Positions 48,167 through 59,711 of a stretch of 64,000 nucleotides of DNA are shown piece after piece. The stretch comes from Cocos nucifera. Its lineage: Eukaryota; Streptophyta; Magnoliopsida; Arecales; Arecaceae. Within the stretch, counting starts at the first letter, position 1. Each line of letters begins with the position of its first letter. The position numbers and the translations under genes are program-made. The notes under the pieces are model-generated. The model worked only from the letters and a program-made list of their open reading frames with translations. It made no database searches and was not told where the DNA came from. The stretch spans positions 310,001 to 374,000 of the forward strand of contig QRFJ01000086.1 in the NCBI GenBank assembly GCA_006176705.1. Direction: 5' to 3'.

Positions 48167-49431
48167 TCAGATCCTCAGAATCGGGGTTCCATCTAGTCGA
48201 CAGAGATGATAAGTTTCTGGCTGGACTACTTCAGCCACGCGATAAGGTCCTTCCCAGTTCGGTGATAATTTTGACCGCTCGGATGGACGAGAAATCTCAT
48301 CTCGACGAAAAACTAATTGTCCTACCAAAAAAGATTTGCTCTTCATCCGAGAATTGTAGTATCGGGCAATCTTCTGTTGATAGTTGGCCATCCGAACTCA
48401 AACTCATTTTCAGATTTCTTCCAGCAGATCTAGATTTGCTCTCATGCCGAAGGAATTGCTATCTTCATTGAACTCCTCTATCCAAAGCGTGGGTAAACCT
48501 ATTTCTACGGGTATCACAGCCTCCGTACCGAAGGCCAACATGAAAGGTATCTCTCTAGTTGGTATACGCTGCATCGTACGATATGTCCAAAGAACATTGT
48601 GCAACTCTTCGACCCACGATCCTTTTGCCTGGCTTATGCGAGCTTTCAATCCTTGCAATAACGTCCCGTTCGTCACCTCGGCCTCGCCATTAGTCTGTGG
48701 ATGACCTACCGATGTCAATCTATGAGAAATTCCATAGTCATTACAGAACCCTATAAACCTTGGGTTATTGAATTATCATCTATTATCGGTTATGATGGTG
48801 CGGGATAAACTATATCGACATATAATAGACTTCTAGACAAAGCTCCAAACTTTAGTTCGGTAATCATAGCCACTGCCTTCGCTTCCATCCACTTAGTAAA
48901 ATAGTCGATCACGATAATTAGGAACTTCTTTTGTGCCACAGTGATAGGAAATGGTTCGAGGATATCCATTCTCCATTGGGCAAAGGGCCAAGGGCTCGCG
49001 ATCGGGGCCAATGGTGTCGAAGGTTGGCGCTGAATATTTGAGGTCCTTTGGCATTGGTCACACTTGCTCACCAGATCGGCCGTATCTCTTTGCATGGTTG
49101 GCCAAAAATATTTCTGCCATAATATTTTATGGGATAGAGCTTTGCCCTCCAAGTGATTACCACAGATTCCTTCGTGGACTTCTTGTAGGGCATAATCGGC
49201 TTTCGAAGGATGGAGGCATCTGAGCAGAGGTAGGGTGAAAGACCTTTTATATAATTTTTCTTCATAAACGACGTATTGTAGAGCGAGGTGTCTCAATCTT
49301 TTCACCTCATCTTGATCTATAGGCAAAATTCCATCTCGCAAATAATGGAGAATAAGATCTATCCAGCTCGGTTCCGAATCAACTTGCATCATCGGAACCT
49401 CCTCAATACTCGACTTCTCCAAGACTTCCAT
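48167..49431 (-). pseudogene. G2 integrase
   Basis: This frame inserts element DNA into the genome. Three minus-strand pieces are visible. 49431-48790 has the zinc-binding N-terminus HEGICGNH...CDQCQ and the core start DILEPFP...FLIIVIDYFTKWMEAKAV. 48718-48410 has SVGHPQTNGEAEVTNGTLLQ with the conserved glutamate region. 48391-48167 has the C-terminal PNWEGPYRVAEV (GPY/F-type module). Frameshifts or stops separate the pieces, so it is inactive. Confidence 0.85.
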
Positions 49432-50572
49432 GTATGAACTTCTTTTTAAGTCGGCCGTCCCATGGGTTGCTAGCTTAGAAAGAAGGTCAGCTTATATATT
49501 CTCCACCCTTGGTATCTGCTGAACCTCCATCGTTAGAAAACTAGAAGCCAAGTCTCTGACCTTCTGCAGATACTTCACCATATTCGGCTCTCGGGCTTCA
49601 TATTCTTTCTGAACCTGACCAATCACCAACTATGAATCACTCTACACTCTGAGATGCCGAATTTCCATTTCTTTCGCTATTCTCAGTTCCGCTACCAATG
49701 CCTCATACTCGGCTTCGTTGTTGGAAGTCGGGAAGCCAAAATGTAAAGCATATTTTGCTACTACTCCTTCCGAGCTTGTTAAGATCAGACCGACTTCGGA
49801 GCCCATGGCATTCGAAGATCCATCAACATGCAAGGTCCAATATTTATCGGTTGAAGAAGTTTCAGCGTGATTAGATTCCTCATCTGAAATTGTACATTTT
49901 AGAATGAAATCCACCAATGCCTGAGCTTTAATAAATGGCCTTGACAAATATTTAATATCAAATTTACATCATCGGTTCCGAATCAACTTGCATCATCGGA
50001 ACCTCCTCAATACTCGACTTCTCCAAGACTTCCATGTATGAACTTCTTTTTAAGTCGGCCGCCCCATGGGTTGCTAGCTTAGAAAGAAGGTCAGCTCATA
50101 TATTCTCCACCCTTGGTATCTACTGAACCTCCATCGCTAGAAAACTAGAAGCCAAGTCTCTGACCTTCTGCAGATACTTCACCATATTCGGCTCTCGGGC
50201 TTCATATTCTTTCTGAACCTGATCAATCACCAACTATGAATCACTCTACACTCTGAGATGCCGAATTTCCATTTCTTTCGCTATTCTCAGTCCCGCTACC
50301 AATGCCTCATACTCGGCTTCGTTGTTGGAAGTCGGAAAGCCAAAATGTAAAGCATATTTTGCTACTACTCCTTCCGAGCTTGTTAAGATCAGACCGACTT
50401 CGGAGCCCATGGCATTCGAAGATCCATCAACATGCAAGGTCCAATATTTATCGGTTGAAGAAGTTTCAGCGTGATTAGATTCCTCATCTGAAATTGTACA
50501 TTTTAGAATGAAATCCGCCAATGCCTGAGATTTAATAAATGGCCTTGACAAATATTTAATATCAAATTTACC
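49369..50572. repeat. 604-bp tandem duplication inside G2 pol
   Basis: The block starting CGGTTCCGAATCAACTTGC at 49369 starts again at 49973 (offset 604). Both copies run to ...AATATTTAATATCAAATTTA (about 49968 and 50572). Only a few point differences are visible (GCCGTCCC/GCCGCCCC, TACCAATGCC context), so it arose well after the element inserted. It duplicates the second RNase H segment. Confidence 0.9.
49642..49947 (-). pseudogene. Second copy of the G2 RNase H segment
   Basis: Same reading as 50596-50246, with a few substitutions (FIKAQALVDF against FIKSQALADF). It is created by the 604-bp duplication and not part of a normal pol order. Confidence 0.8.
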
Positions 50573-50596
50573 TAGCTCGATAGCCCATTTAGCCAA
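50246..50596 (-). pseudogene. G2 RNase H, additional (Tat-type) domain
   Basis: The frame reads YWTLHVDGSSNAMGSEVGLI, then SNNEAEYEALVAGLRIAKEM, ending RHLRV before a stop. VDGSS...NNEAEYEAL is the signature of the extra RNase H that Tat Gypsy elements carry after the standard RT-RNase H (family knowledge). It would cut RNA in RNA-DNA hybrids during reverse transcription. Stops follow at the DSQLV-type position in both copies. Confidence 0.8.
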
Positions 50597-50803
50597 CCGC
50601 TCGGAAGTATCTGGTCAATATAATATCGATCTAATGGGTTGATCTATGAGGACTGTGATAGTGTGCGCTTGAAAGTATGGGTGCAATTTTTTCGTAGATA
50701 TTAAGAGAGCATAGACAATCTATTTCAGTCTCGTATACCTAGTCTCAGCGTCATGAAGTACCCGGCTCACGTAATAGATCGGCTTTTGAACCTTGGCTTC
50801 CTG

Positions 50804-51633
50804 TCAGACTAGAACAAAACTAATTGCCGAAGAAGAGACAGCTAGATATAAATACAACACATCCTCAGGCTCTAGCTTGCTTAATAGAGGGGGAGAGCTG
50901 AGGTATTTCTTTAGTTCATCGAAGGCTGTCTGGCATTCATCCATCCATTGAAAATCCTTCGATTGCTTGAGGGCTTTAAAGAACGAAAGGCTCTTTTTTG
51001 CTGATCTAGATAGGAATCTATTTAAGACCACAATCTTTCTTGTGAGTCGCTGCACTTCTTTGATCATCTTCGGAGGTTTCATCTTTTGAAGAGCTTGAAT
51101 CTTCTCTGGATTGGCCTTAATCCCCCATTGTGATACCATGAACCCAAGAAATTTTTCGGAGGTGATACCAAAGGCACATTTATCCGGATTGAGCTTCATT
51201 CGGAAATACCGTAATATAGAAAAGGCTTCTTCTAAATTGGTAATATGATATTCGGTTGTCCTACTTTTGATGAGTATGTCGTCTACGTACACTTTCATAT
51301 TTCTCCCAATCTGCTCTTTGAAAAGCTTGTTCACAAGTCTTTGATAGGTCGCCCCAGTATTCTTCAAGCCAAATGGCATGATCTTATAGCAAAAGAGACC
51401 TTAGTCAATTATAAAAGAAGTTTTTTCTTCATCCTCGGATGCCATTCGGATCTGGTTGTGTTCCGAGAAAGCATCCATGAATGACAAGAGCTGATGTCAG
51501 AGGTTGCATCCATCAGTTGGTCTATGCATAGCAAAGGATAGCTATCCTTTGGGCATGCTCCATTGAGATCCACATAGTCAATACACGTGCGCCATTTTCC
51601 ACTGGCCTTTTTGATAAGGATGATGTTAGCCAA
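50804..51633 (-). pseudogene. G2 reverse transcriptase with first RNase H start
   Basis: 51633-51409 reads ANIILIKKASGKWRTCIDYV. 51379-50804 begins MPFGLKNTGATYQRLVNKLF, has the catalytic YVDD in MKVYVDDILIKSRT, then FLGFMVSQWGIKANPEKI and the connection into RNase H (FQWMDECQTAFDELKKYLSS). A break lies between the two frames (51380-51408). Motifs and order match Gypsy RT. The copy is disabled by stops and the frameshift. Confidence 0.88.
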
Positions 51634-51786
51634 CTACTCCAAATAATAAACTTCTCGGACGAAGCCGACCTTTAAGAGCTTATCAACTTCTTCTTGTATT
51701 GCCCTTTGACGTTCAAGGGCGAAGCTCTACTTTTTCTGCCTGATCGGACGATGATTCAGGTCTATATTGAGTCGGTGTACCATGAC

Positions 51787-52600
51787 TTACGGATCAATGC
51801 CGGGCATGTCCGAGACTGACCAAGCAAATACATCAGCATTATCTCGTAGAAACGTGATGAGGTGCTGTCGATCTTTTTCACATAAGCTTGAGCCAACCTT
51901 CACAACTTTATTCGAATCATCCTTGATTGGTATAGAGATCAGTTCTTCTACTGAGGAGCCTCTTTGTTCAGTTTGTTCATCCCAGATGTCTAACTCATTT
52001 ATGGGTTGTTTTTCAGTCACCACTCCATGTAAAGTGGCCATGTAACACTCCATTGCGACTGTCTGGTTCCTCCTGAGCTTGTCGATTCCATGCGGAGTCA
52101 TGAATTTGATCTTCAGGTGATAGATCGATACTATAGCTTGGAGGACATTTAGGTCTGGCTGACCTAAAATGATGTTGTAGGCAGAGGGACTATTCATAAT
52201 AAAATAAGTTATGTCGATAATCTTCTGCTTCGAAGCTCGTCCAGCTTTTATCAGTAGTAAGATAGTCCCTTCCACTGGAACCGTAGCATCAGAAAATCTA
52301 ATCAGAGGTATATTTCTCTTCGTCAGTAGTTCGGGCTTAAGTTCATCCGAACAAAGGCATCATAAACAAAATATCTACCATGCTTCCGTTATCAACAAGA
52401 ATCCGATGTACATCATAGTTAGAAATATTCAAAAAAATAACTACAGGATCGTCATGGGGCTGACTTATTTCTTCCAGATCTTTATTGGTGAAAGTAATTT
52501 TATCATCTGCCTTCCTCTTCCTCGGTTCCTCTCCTGGCTGATTCTGATCTGAAGTATTTTTGCCGAGATTTTCTCCAGCAATTACTTTAATTTCTCCCAC
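51787..52600 (-). pseudogene. G2 aspartic protease and protease-RT linker
   Basis: 52600-52343 contains VHRILVDNGSMVDIL, the active-site loop in its D-N-G-S form often seen in plant Tat elements. 52275-51787 carries NIILGQPDLNVLQA, then the linker VSIYHLKIKFMTPHGIDKLR, and ends in FAWSVSDMPGIDP before RT. A frame change separates the two pieces near 52300. The protease would process the gag-pol polyprotein. Confidence 0.82.
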
Positions 52601-52639
52601 AATCAGCTGCTTTACGTGTGGCTCACCCTACCGAGGTTG

Positions 52640-53700
52640 GTCACAATTCGAATTTGCTAGGATTCATCATTCATCCACATAGTGCTGAAGTCATCTCCGC
52701 TTGATTAGTGCCTCAATTTTCTCTTTGAGCTGCTAGCACTCCTCGATGTCATGCCCATGGTCACAGTGATATCGACAATACTTCCTTGGGTTTCTTACTC
52801 GGGCAGGGGTTACCATTCTCTTGGATCGAGGTATATCTTCTCATCGCTCGATCTCCATCAGAATCTAAGCTCGGGGGGTGTTTAGAGGGGTGTAGTAATT
52901 AAACCTCCGAGGTGGAGTTCTAGATCGACCTCACGACTTTGGAGATGTTGGTCGGCTATTCTGAGGTGAGGTGCACGATTGACGAAGCCGTGGGTCCTCT
53001 TGGCGACACTGCACCCATCTATGATCTTTTTTCTTCTCATGCTTTTGGAACGGACCCATCCGACCATCTCGACTATTTTTCTACTGGTCCCCTTCGGCCT
53101 GGGCATACTTCTTCACTCGTTCTAGCATTTCAGCAAAGTCCTTCAGATAGTCCAAGTTGAGGGAGAACAAAAGATCATTTTGGAGGAGACCGGCCTTGAA
53201 TGCCGTCATGGCCACCGATGGATCTAAATTTTGAACCTCTAAGATGGCTGCATTAAAGCGATCGATGTACTTCCGAAGGGACTCATTCTTTCATTGCTTG
53301 ATGCTCATGAGAAAGTCAGAATTGCGACGCTGCCGACGACTGCTTACAAAATGGGCAACGAATAGATGGCTCAACTGATAGAAGAAATCTATAGAGTCGG
53401 ATTTTAGATTCAAATACCAATGTCGAGCCATCCTTCTCAAAGTTAAAGAAAAGGCTCGATATAGTATTGCATTGTTAGCCCCTTGCAGACGCATAAGAGT
53501 TCGAAAATCGTCTAGATGATCTACGGGATCGGTCGTTCCATCGTAAAGCTCTATTTGAGGAATCTTGAATCGATGTGGCAAGGGTTCATCCATAATCTTC
53601 TGAGTGAATAGGGGATCAATATTAAACCCCAAATCCTCTCCTTGCTGCCTAGGCTCCCGTAGTGCATCCAACTGTCATTGCATCTCTTTGAGCTTTTTCT
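52640..53700 (-). pseudogene. G2 gag remnant
   Basis: 53671-53291 reads PHRFKIPQIELYDGTTDPVD and MARHWYLNLKSDSIDFFYQL, matching the gag core of G1, G3 and G4. After a stop at about 53290 the homologous frame goes on (FNAAILEVQNLDPSVAMTAF), then to 52900. The Cys/His segment is seen near 52740-52790 in a broken frame. Not functional. Confidence 0.8.
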
Positions 53701-54192
53701 TCATATCGTCCTCACGAGTGGCTCGGTGCTTAGGAGTCTCATGGCCTGGAGTGGAGCCTCTTCTTGAAATGGATGTTGGCGAGCGCTCAGGTCTTCATCG
53801 AGAAGGACTTGTAGGTCGGCTGTGACGACTAGCCTCCACCCTAGGGCTACAGGGGCATCGTTCCTCTGACCTTATCTGGATCTAGCCTGAATCTTCTTCG
53901 ATCGGACGACGTTCGTCTACTTACTGCATTCCTCTTATGGCGGCTAATAATGCTTGCACCTAATGAAGTAAGGTATCATACTGTTCCTGTGAGACCGCCG
54001 GCATTGTTGGTGGGTTCTCTTGAATTGGTGGTAGAGATGTGTTAACCTATCGAGCGTTGTAGGTCCTCCGACCACTAGAATACTGGGATGCGTTTGATGC
54101 TTCCCTTTGGATCTTCATGATATCTAGTATCGTGCTTTTTTTCCTCGAAATTAAGCCTAAAAAATAACCGAGGCCCTTCCTCCAGCGCTAAC

Positions 54193-54843
54193 TATTGCTC
54201 CTGGATCTTCCGACTTGGGGTCGACCGATGAGGATGAAGTAGCTCGGCCATCGAGGAATATGAGGCTGAGGACGAGCTTTGCTGGAGCCCCCACCGAAGT
54301 GTTCTCCGGTGAAGATTCTTTGGCACTTAAGTTAAGAGATTGGAGAATAATGAGGGAAGAAAGCGTCGAATTGAATGACGTACCTGGAGGATTCTGGAGC
54401 CCCTTTATTTATAGGAGAGGAGTTAGAGCCGTATCTATTTCGAACTCTAACAATTTTTCGAGTTTATTGTCCTGAATTGATTCGGAAGATTTTTTTTCTT
54501 TTGGATGACGGGATCGTGAAAGAATCTTCTTTTATCCGAGTTTTTTGATTCATAGAGGATGTAGCTTCAGAAGAGATGGTTGTAAGTCGGTCATTGACGA
54601 GTTATGAGCCTCTTCATGTAGCTCGATGGCCGACCTGAGTTCGATGAGGATGGAGTATGAAGGCTTATCTCATTTTGTCAGGAGGCGATCTTCAGTAGAT
54701 CGGCTAGAATTATAGGTCGGCCTAAGATGACCTACAGTTAACCATGATCAAAATATCGCATTGCTTCGTTCAAACGATTCATTGGGATAGGTCGACGGTC
54801 GATCCTAAATTAGTCGAGGCTATACCAGCTCCACTCTACAACA
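54193..54843 (-). repeat. G2 5' LTR
   Basis: 651 bp, TATTGCTCCTGGATC...CTCTACAACA. The GTACC target duplication follows. Minus-strand ends are TGTTGT...CAATA, so the 3' terminal dinucleotide is TA in both LTRs. Confidence 0.88.
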
Positions 54844-54848
54844 GTACC

Positions 54849-57800
54849 TTTTAAATTTCAATATTTAAGACTTGATTGATTTACAATTTTTTTAAAAAAT
54901 AATTTTTTTAAAATAAAATTTTGATATGTTGATTGATTAGGAGAAGTAACTTATTGGAGAGTAACTTATATTTTGATTGAACATTCATTTTTGTAGAAAA
55001 ACTACGTAGAATATCCATTATATCCTTATATACATAATAATATTATATTTATATTAATTTAAAAATAATATTAATATATTATAATATAAAATTAGATTAT
55101 TATAATTTATTATATGAATATAATATTAATATTTTAATATAATAAATTTATTAATATCTTAATAAATATAATATTATATTAATATAAATATTGATATATT
55201 AATAAAAATATTATATTAGTATAAATATTAAAATATAATAAATATTATAATATTAATATTATATTCATATAATATTAGGATAATATTAATATTATATTAT
55301 ATTATCATAATGCAGTATTTCATTCTAACCATCCATGATATTTTATAAAATTTTGGTCATAAATCTTAAAAAAATATTTTGAAAAAAAAAGTATCATCAC
55401 TTCTTATTCCATGAAAAATGATAAAATCTATTTTTTTCATGAATTTTAACTTTTCATAAAATATAAAAAATAAATTATTATAGAATTTTTTTTTTCTTTC
55501 TCTTTTCTCTTAAAATTCTAATCAAATAAAATGCTCCTTTTACTTTTGAAGAACCCTCTCTTTCCTCCTCCACTTTTTATGAATCAAATGAGTTTCTAAT
55601 TTTAAATAATGCCAAAATAACCTCCCGCCAAAATAGTTATTGGCCAGGATAGCCTCTCCATTTTTTTGTCTAAAAAATAAATTTTAAACTTTTAATATAA
55701 AATGATCTTTTAAATAATGGCTATCATACTAGAATTATAACAGAAAATAACTTGTAAAAACAAAAAAGGTGATGATGCTATCTTTTTGTCTAATTTTTTG
55801 TTTAATAAAATAATAGATCTTTTGGAATGCACAATGATTTCTGAAAGGATTTTTGAGAGAAAATTTTGAAAATTAAAATAAATATTATTTTATTTAAAAG
55901 TAAGTATCGAGCAGAAAATATGAATCACTTTTCGTCATAACAGCCCGTTGTTATGAGAAAAAAGATTAGAACATAATAAAAAATAATAAAAATAATGATT
56001 GTTTTATTTTTATATTATTTATCTCAATAATGTAAAGGAGGTGGCCGAGAATGTTACATTAGTTATAATGTCGTTGTTTAAAACCATACCTTCGACTTAT
56101 CTCATCCTTAGTTAAAAAATTTACAATGTACTTTTGTCACTTATATCTAATAAGTTGACGGGTTTGTTACGGATCGTTGTTTAAAACCATATCCGTTGGA
56201 GTTGCATTTGATGCGCGCGCAGTTGCAGTGGCGGTTAGTCCCGGCATGGCAGCAGCGGAGTCAGGGCGGCAGCGGCCGATGCCAATGGTTGCAGTGGTGG
56301 TGGGGCTCGCCGCGGCATCGCCACAGTGGCACTCTTGATGAGAATTATGTATGATTGTTACTTTTTCCTGTATTTTTGTTAATCCAAAATTCGGAGGGTT
56401 TTTATGTAGTTTAGCCTTTTGCTTGTATTACTTCTAAACCTTACTTTGTTTGTTAAATATTAATTTTTCACAAAAGAGTTGTATTCAGTATTACAAATTT
56501 ATTGCAAACTAAACTTGGTCTTATTTTCAAGATATATTATTTCTCTATAATGTTTATTGTTTGCGCAATTTTTTCAGATGTTTTAGTGCTGAAAATCCAG
56601 AGAATGTATCCTAGAACCTAATTGCCCGCTTCCATGCGTGAATTGTGGTGGCTAGCAAACAAAACAAGTATGTAATATTTTTGCTGTTGGTAAGAGGCCT
56701 CAGTTTTTTTTTTTTTTGATAAAATAAGGAGCTGGAAGTTTCATGGATCACAATAAATAACAATTACGAGCCATACATCCAAAATCCTACTGCTAAATAT
56801 CCGGAACAGCATGGAGAAAATAAAGAAAACTATTCATCAGTGCTGATAAAAACTACTGCTAAATATCCAAATCTATTTTGCGGAGAGTTGTAGCTTTTTT
56901 GAATTTATTTTTATTGGTTCTATCTATTTTAGAAAAAAAAAATTTTTTTAGAGCTAAAAAGAAAAATTTGATTCAAATTGTGGAATGATGGACGTTATTA
57001 TTATAAAAAAAAGACTATATACTTTGGTTTAAGAATCATCAATTGTAAAAAGAACTTAAATCATTTTTGTAATTTAGGAGACTTTAGATTTATCGTCATT
57101 CGATAACCATTTTATGAAAGTTGTTACTTAAAAATTATTATTTAGTGATCGAAGTTTTATGGCCATCATTAAGAGTATTATTTTTGACCGTTAATTATGG
57201 TTACCACTAAAAGATCAATATTTAATAGCCAATTATCTATAGCTACAACTAAAATTCTCATTTAGTGACTATTTTTTTAATAATCATCACTAACATTTTT
57301 ATTTATTGATTATATTTTTATAGCTACTATTGAATATCTAATTTTTTTATGAGTCTACTGCAGCGTCACTAAAAAAAGATCATTTAATAGCCACCATTTT
57401 TTATTCATTATTTTTAGCTTATCATCCGATGTCTACTATTTTTATAGTCGTTATTAAAAATGTAGAGGTCGCAATGGCAGCCATTAAAAAAGGATCGTTA
57501 GTGGTGAGTATATAGTTGTCACCTTTAAATATTTAGGCTTTTATGAGAACCGAGGCTGCCACTAAATTTTAGCATCTAGTGACATTTCTTTTTGTGAACG
57601 ACATAAAAATGATATATTTTATGTTTACATGCTATGGTTGCTACTAATTAAAATTTCTAACTTTTTACATGGATCATAGATGATCACCACAAAAATATGA
57701 TATTTAGTGGTTGTTTGGGATTGGCCATCTTAAATATGAAACTTTATTTGGTAGTCCGTTGTGGTTGCCGCTAAATATATTTATTTAGCAACTAATATTC

Positions 57801-58545
57801 TTTGGTCGTCGCTAAAAGACTTCTGGGGGTCATCTCTAATTGCCTCCATAAATACCATGTAACGACTAAATTCTTGTAAACGAACACTTAAAATCTATGT
57901 CGTGGTGACCGTACATTCTCAAGTGCCGGTTAAAGGAGATTCCTTAAGCCATGCGCGTGGAAAATACTTATTGGCTAATTCTCGAGTGTGATTCCCAAGA
58001 ATCATTTGACGTGACAAGCATTAGTTTATGTTACACGGATGGGGGGAAAGCATAATTGATCCTTTATCTATCAAAACATTGGAGCACCCGAGCTTTATAA
58101 AATCCCTTTGGTCATAAAAGTCCCTCTACAACCTAGTGCGCTTCCACTAGCTCTGTCCTTGGACCATAAGCTAAGCTATGTGGCATACGATCTTGATCAT
58201 TTAATAACCTCCTCAAACCATCTTTTCCATTATCCATCAACGCGAGCCTAGACTTTGCTACATTGTTTATGCGCTACTTAGTCCATCACAGCCAAATTTT
58301 TACTTATCCATTAGCTTGGTAGACAATAAACCGGCTTTTTTTCGCTGTGAAAAAGTTCATACATACAATATTTAATGCTTAGCAGTGAAATTGGAATAAA
58401 CAAATAGATTACTTATTCTTCCTAATCTAAAATATCATTTCTATTTCAGGTCACACATGTTTGGTGGGATAATACGTACACTATTGTATTGGTTCTCATT
58501 TTTGTGGAAAAAGATAGGTATGCTTTTTATATTAAGTGGGGATCC
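54849..58545. other. AT-rich intergenic region with degenerate repeats
   Basis: 55020-55320 is nearly pure A/T (ATATTAATATT words). 56210-56335 is a short GC-rich patch with GCAGCGG/GGTGGTGG words. 57080-57850 contains many imperfect copies of a TTTAGTGRC / GCCACTAAA-type motif on both strands, suggestive of a decayed DNA transposon with subterminal repeats, but ends and target duplications were not found. No gene recognised. Confidence 0.4.
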
Positions 58546-59711
58546 TCAGTGCGGGGGCATGTGCCCCGTGTGTGATTGGTGCACGTGTCGGAAGTCGCAT
58601 GCTGCGTCGACGTCCCCGCGGGGTTTGGGCTGATTCAGTGTACGGAATACTGACACCGGTCCCGTTGCAAAACCAGACCCGGTCGGGCTGATCGGTTGGG
58701 TTTGGGTTTCATAACGATGGTACGTTCCTCTGCAGGGACGGTGATCTAGACCCTCCAATGTTACCCTCCTTATCTGCCAAACGAGAGTGGTTTCAGATTA
58801 CCGTGGAATTAGTTGAGTTTGTTTTGGTCGAGAATTATTTGAGTTGAAGAAAGGGGCATACCATGCAAGGCGCTATCATACATTTGGCGGGAATGCCGCA
58901 ACTATTATATGCGGGATAAGTGTAACATATTTGGCAGGAATAACGCTTATCTAATTCTAACATACCCGTTACGGTATTTCTCTGGCCACCTCACGCATGA
59001 GGGTATTTTTGTCTTTTCAGCTGAAGTTACCAGAGGACACAACTCCAAGCGACTGGGGAGAGAGAGAGGAGCGGTTGATTGCACGGCTGGAGGAGGAGAG
59101 CAGAAATCGAACCCCTTCCCCCCAAAGCCCCCCTCTCGCTGCAAACCAACACAAAGCACCAACTCTGTTCTTTCTCCTGCTCCTTCTCGGTTCTTTTGAA
59201 AATTTTATTCCCGTGTTTATACATCATTACCACACTCTCCGTCTCTCTCTTTTTACGGTGCCGCAGAACAGAGTTGACGCAGCCCCTCCCCCTCCTGCGC
59301 CCCCGCTGTTGTACGAACCCACATCCCATCCCTCCTTCTCTCTCTATCTCTCGGATTTTTCTGCTCCAAATCCCAAATACCGAACCCGTGGGCTCGGTCG
59401 ATCTCTCGCTATCCCTCCTTCCTCGATATCTTCCCACGTTGGGTCCCTCACCAGCCCTCCTTCCGTCCCTCTCTTTCCCTTTTTCTTGATTCCTCGATCC
59501 TCGAGTTCGACCTCTCCGACCGGCATTGGGGCCTCCGATCCCCTCCGCCGATATCTCCTAGGGTTTCTATCGATACGTTTCTTGATCTTTTTCTCTAGAT
59601 TTTCTGTTCCGAATGATGGAAGAAATATATGGTTTTTTAGATGATATTGGTCTTCGATCGACCAGCACGAGAATGTATTAGGGTTTTGAGGAGACCGCGG
59701 AGTTGACGCTA
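58546..59711 (+). promoter_or_regulatory. Promoter and leader region of the PP2C gene
   Basis: A perfect G-box CACGTG within GCACGTGTCG (ABRE-like) lies at 58582-58587, next to an inverted GGGGCA/TGCCCC pair (about 58554-58567). An E2F-like TTTGGCGG is at 58883-58890. From about 59130 to 59590 the sequence is pyrimidine-rich, as in many plant leaders. The start of transcription was not fixed. Long open frames here (for example 58997-59644) have low-complexity composition and are not counted as genes. Confidence 0.45.
59613..59681 (+). CDS. Upstream ORF (22 codons) in the PP2C leader
   Basis: ATGATGGAAGAAATATATGG opens a 22-codon frame ending TAG at 59679-59681, 30 nt before the main ATG. If the transcript starts upstream of it, scanning ribosomes would meet it first. 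Whether it regulates translation is unknown. Confidence 0.35.
   Translation: MMEEIYGFLDDIGLRSTSTRMY

Larger units (their letters stand above)
43643..54843 (-). mobile_element. G2: near full-length Gypsy (Tat-type) LTR retrotransposon
   Basis: The left (3') LTR is 43643-44316 and the right (5') LTR is 54193-54843. They are flanked by identical 5-bp duplications GTACC (43638-43642, 54844-54848). The minus-strand primer site GTTAGCGCTGGAGGAAGGG is inside the right LTR (plus 54174-54192). The purine tract (plus GTTTGCCCCCACTTATAAAG) starts at 44317. The order on the minus strand is gag, protease, RT, RNase H, integrase, a 57-bp tandem array, then an antisense ORF on the plus strand and the 3' LTR. 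All sense frames carry stops, so it cannot move by itself. Confidence 0.9.

Noticed and set aside
46984..48471. 495-codon plus-strand frame, and 336/353-codon minus-strand frames over the same region
   Set aside because: They are made of about 18 copies of a 57-bp tandem unit and run into integrase sequence. Open frames follow from the period being a multiple of three.
58997..59644. 215-codon plus-strand frame upstream of PP2C
   Set aside because: Pyrimidine-rich leader giving Ser/Pro/Leu-rich low-complexity reading. No domain, and the PP2C start lies downstream.
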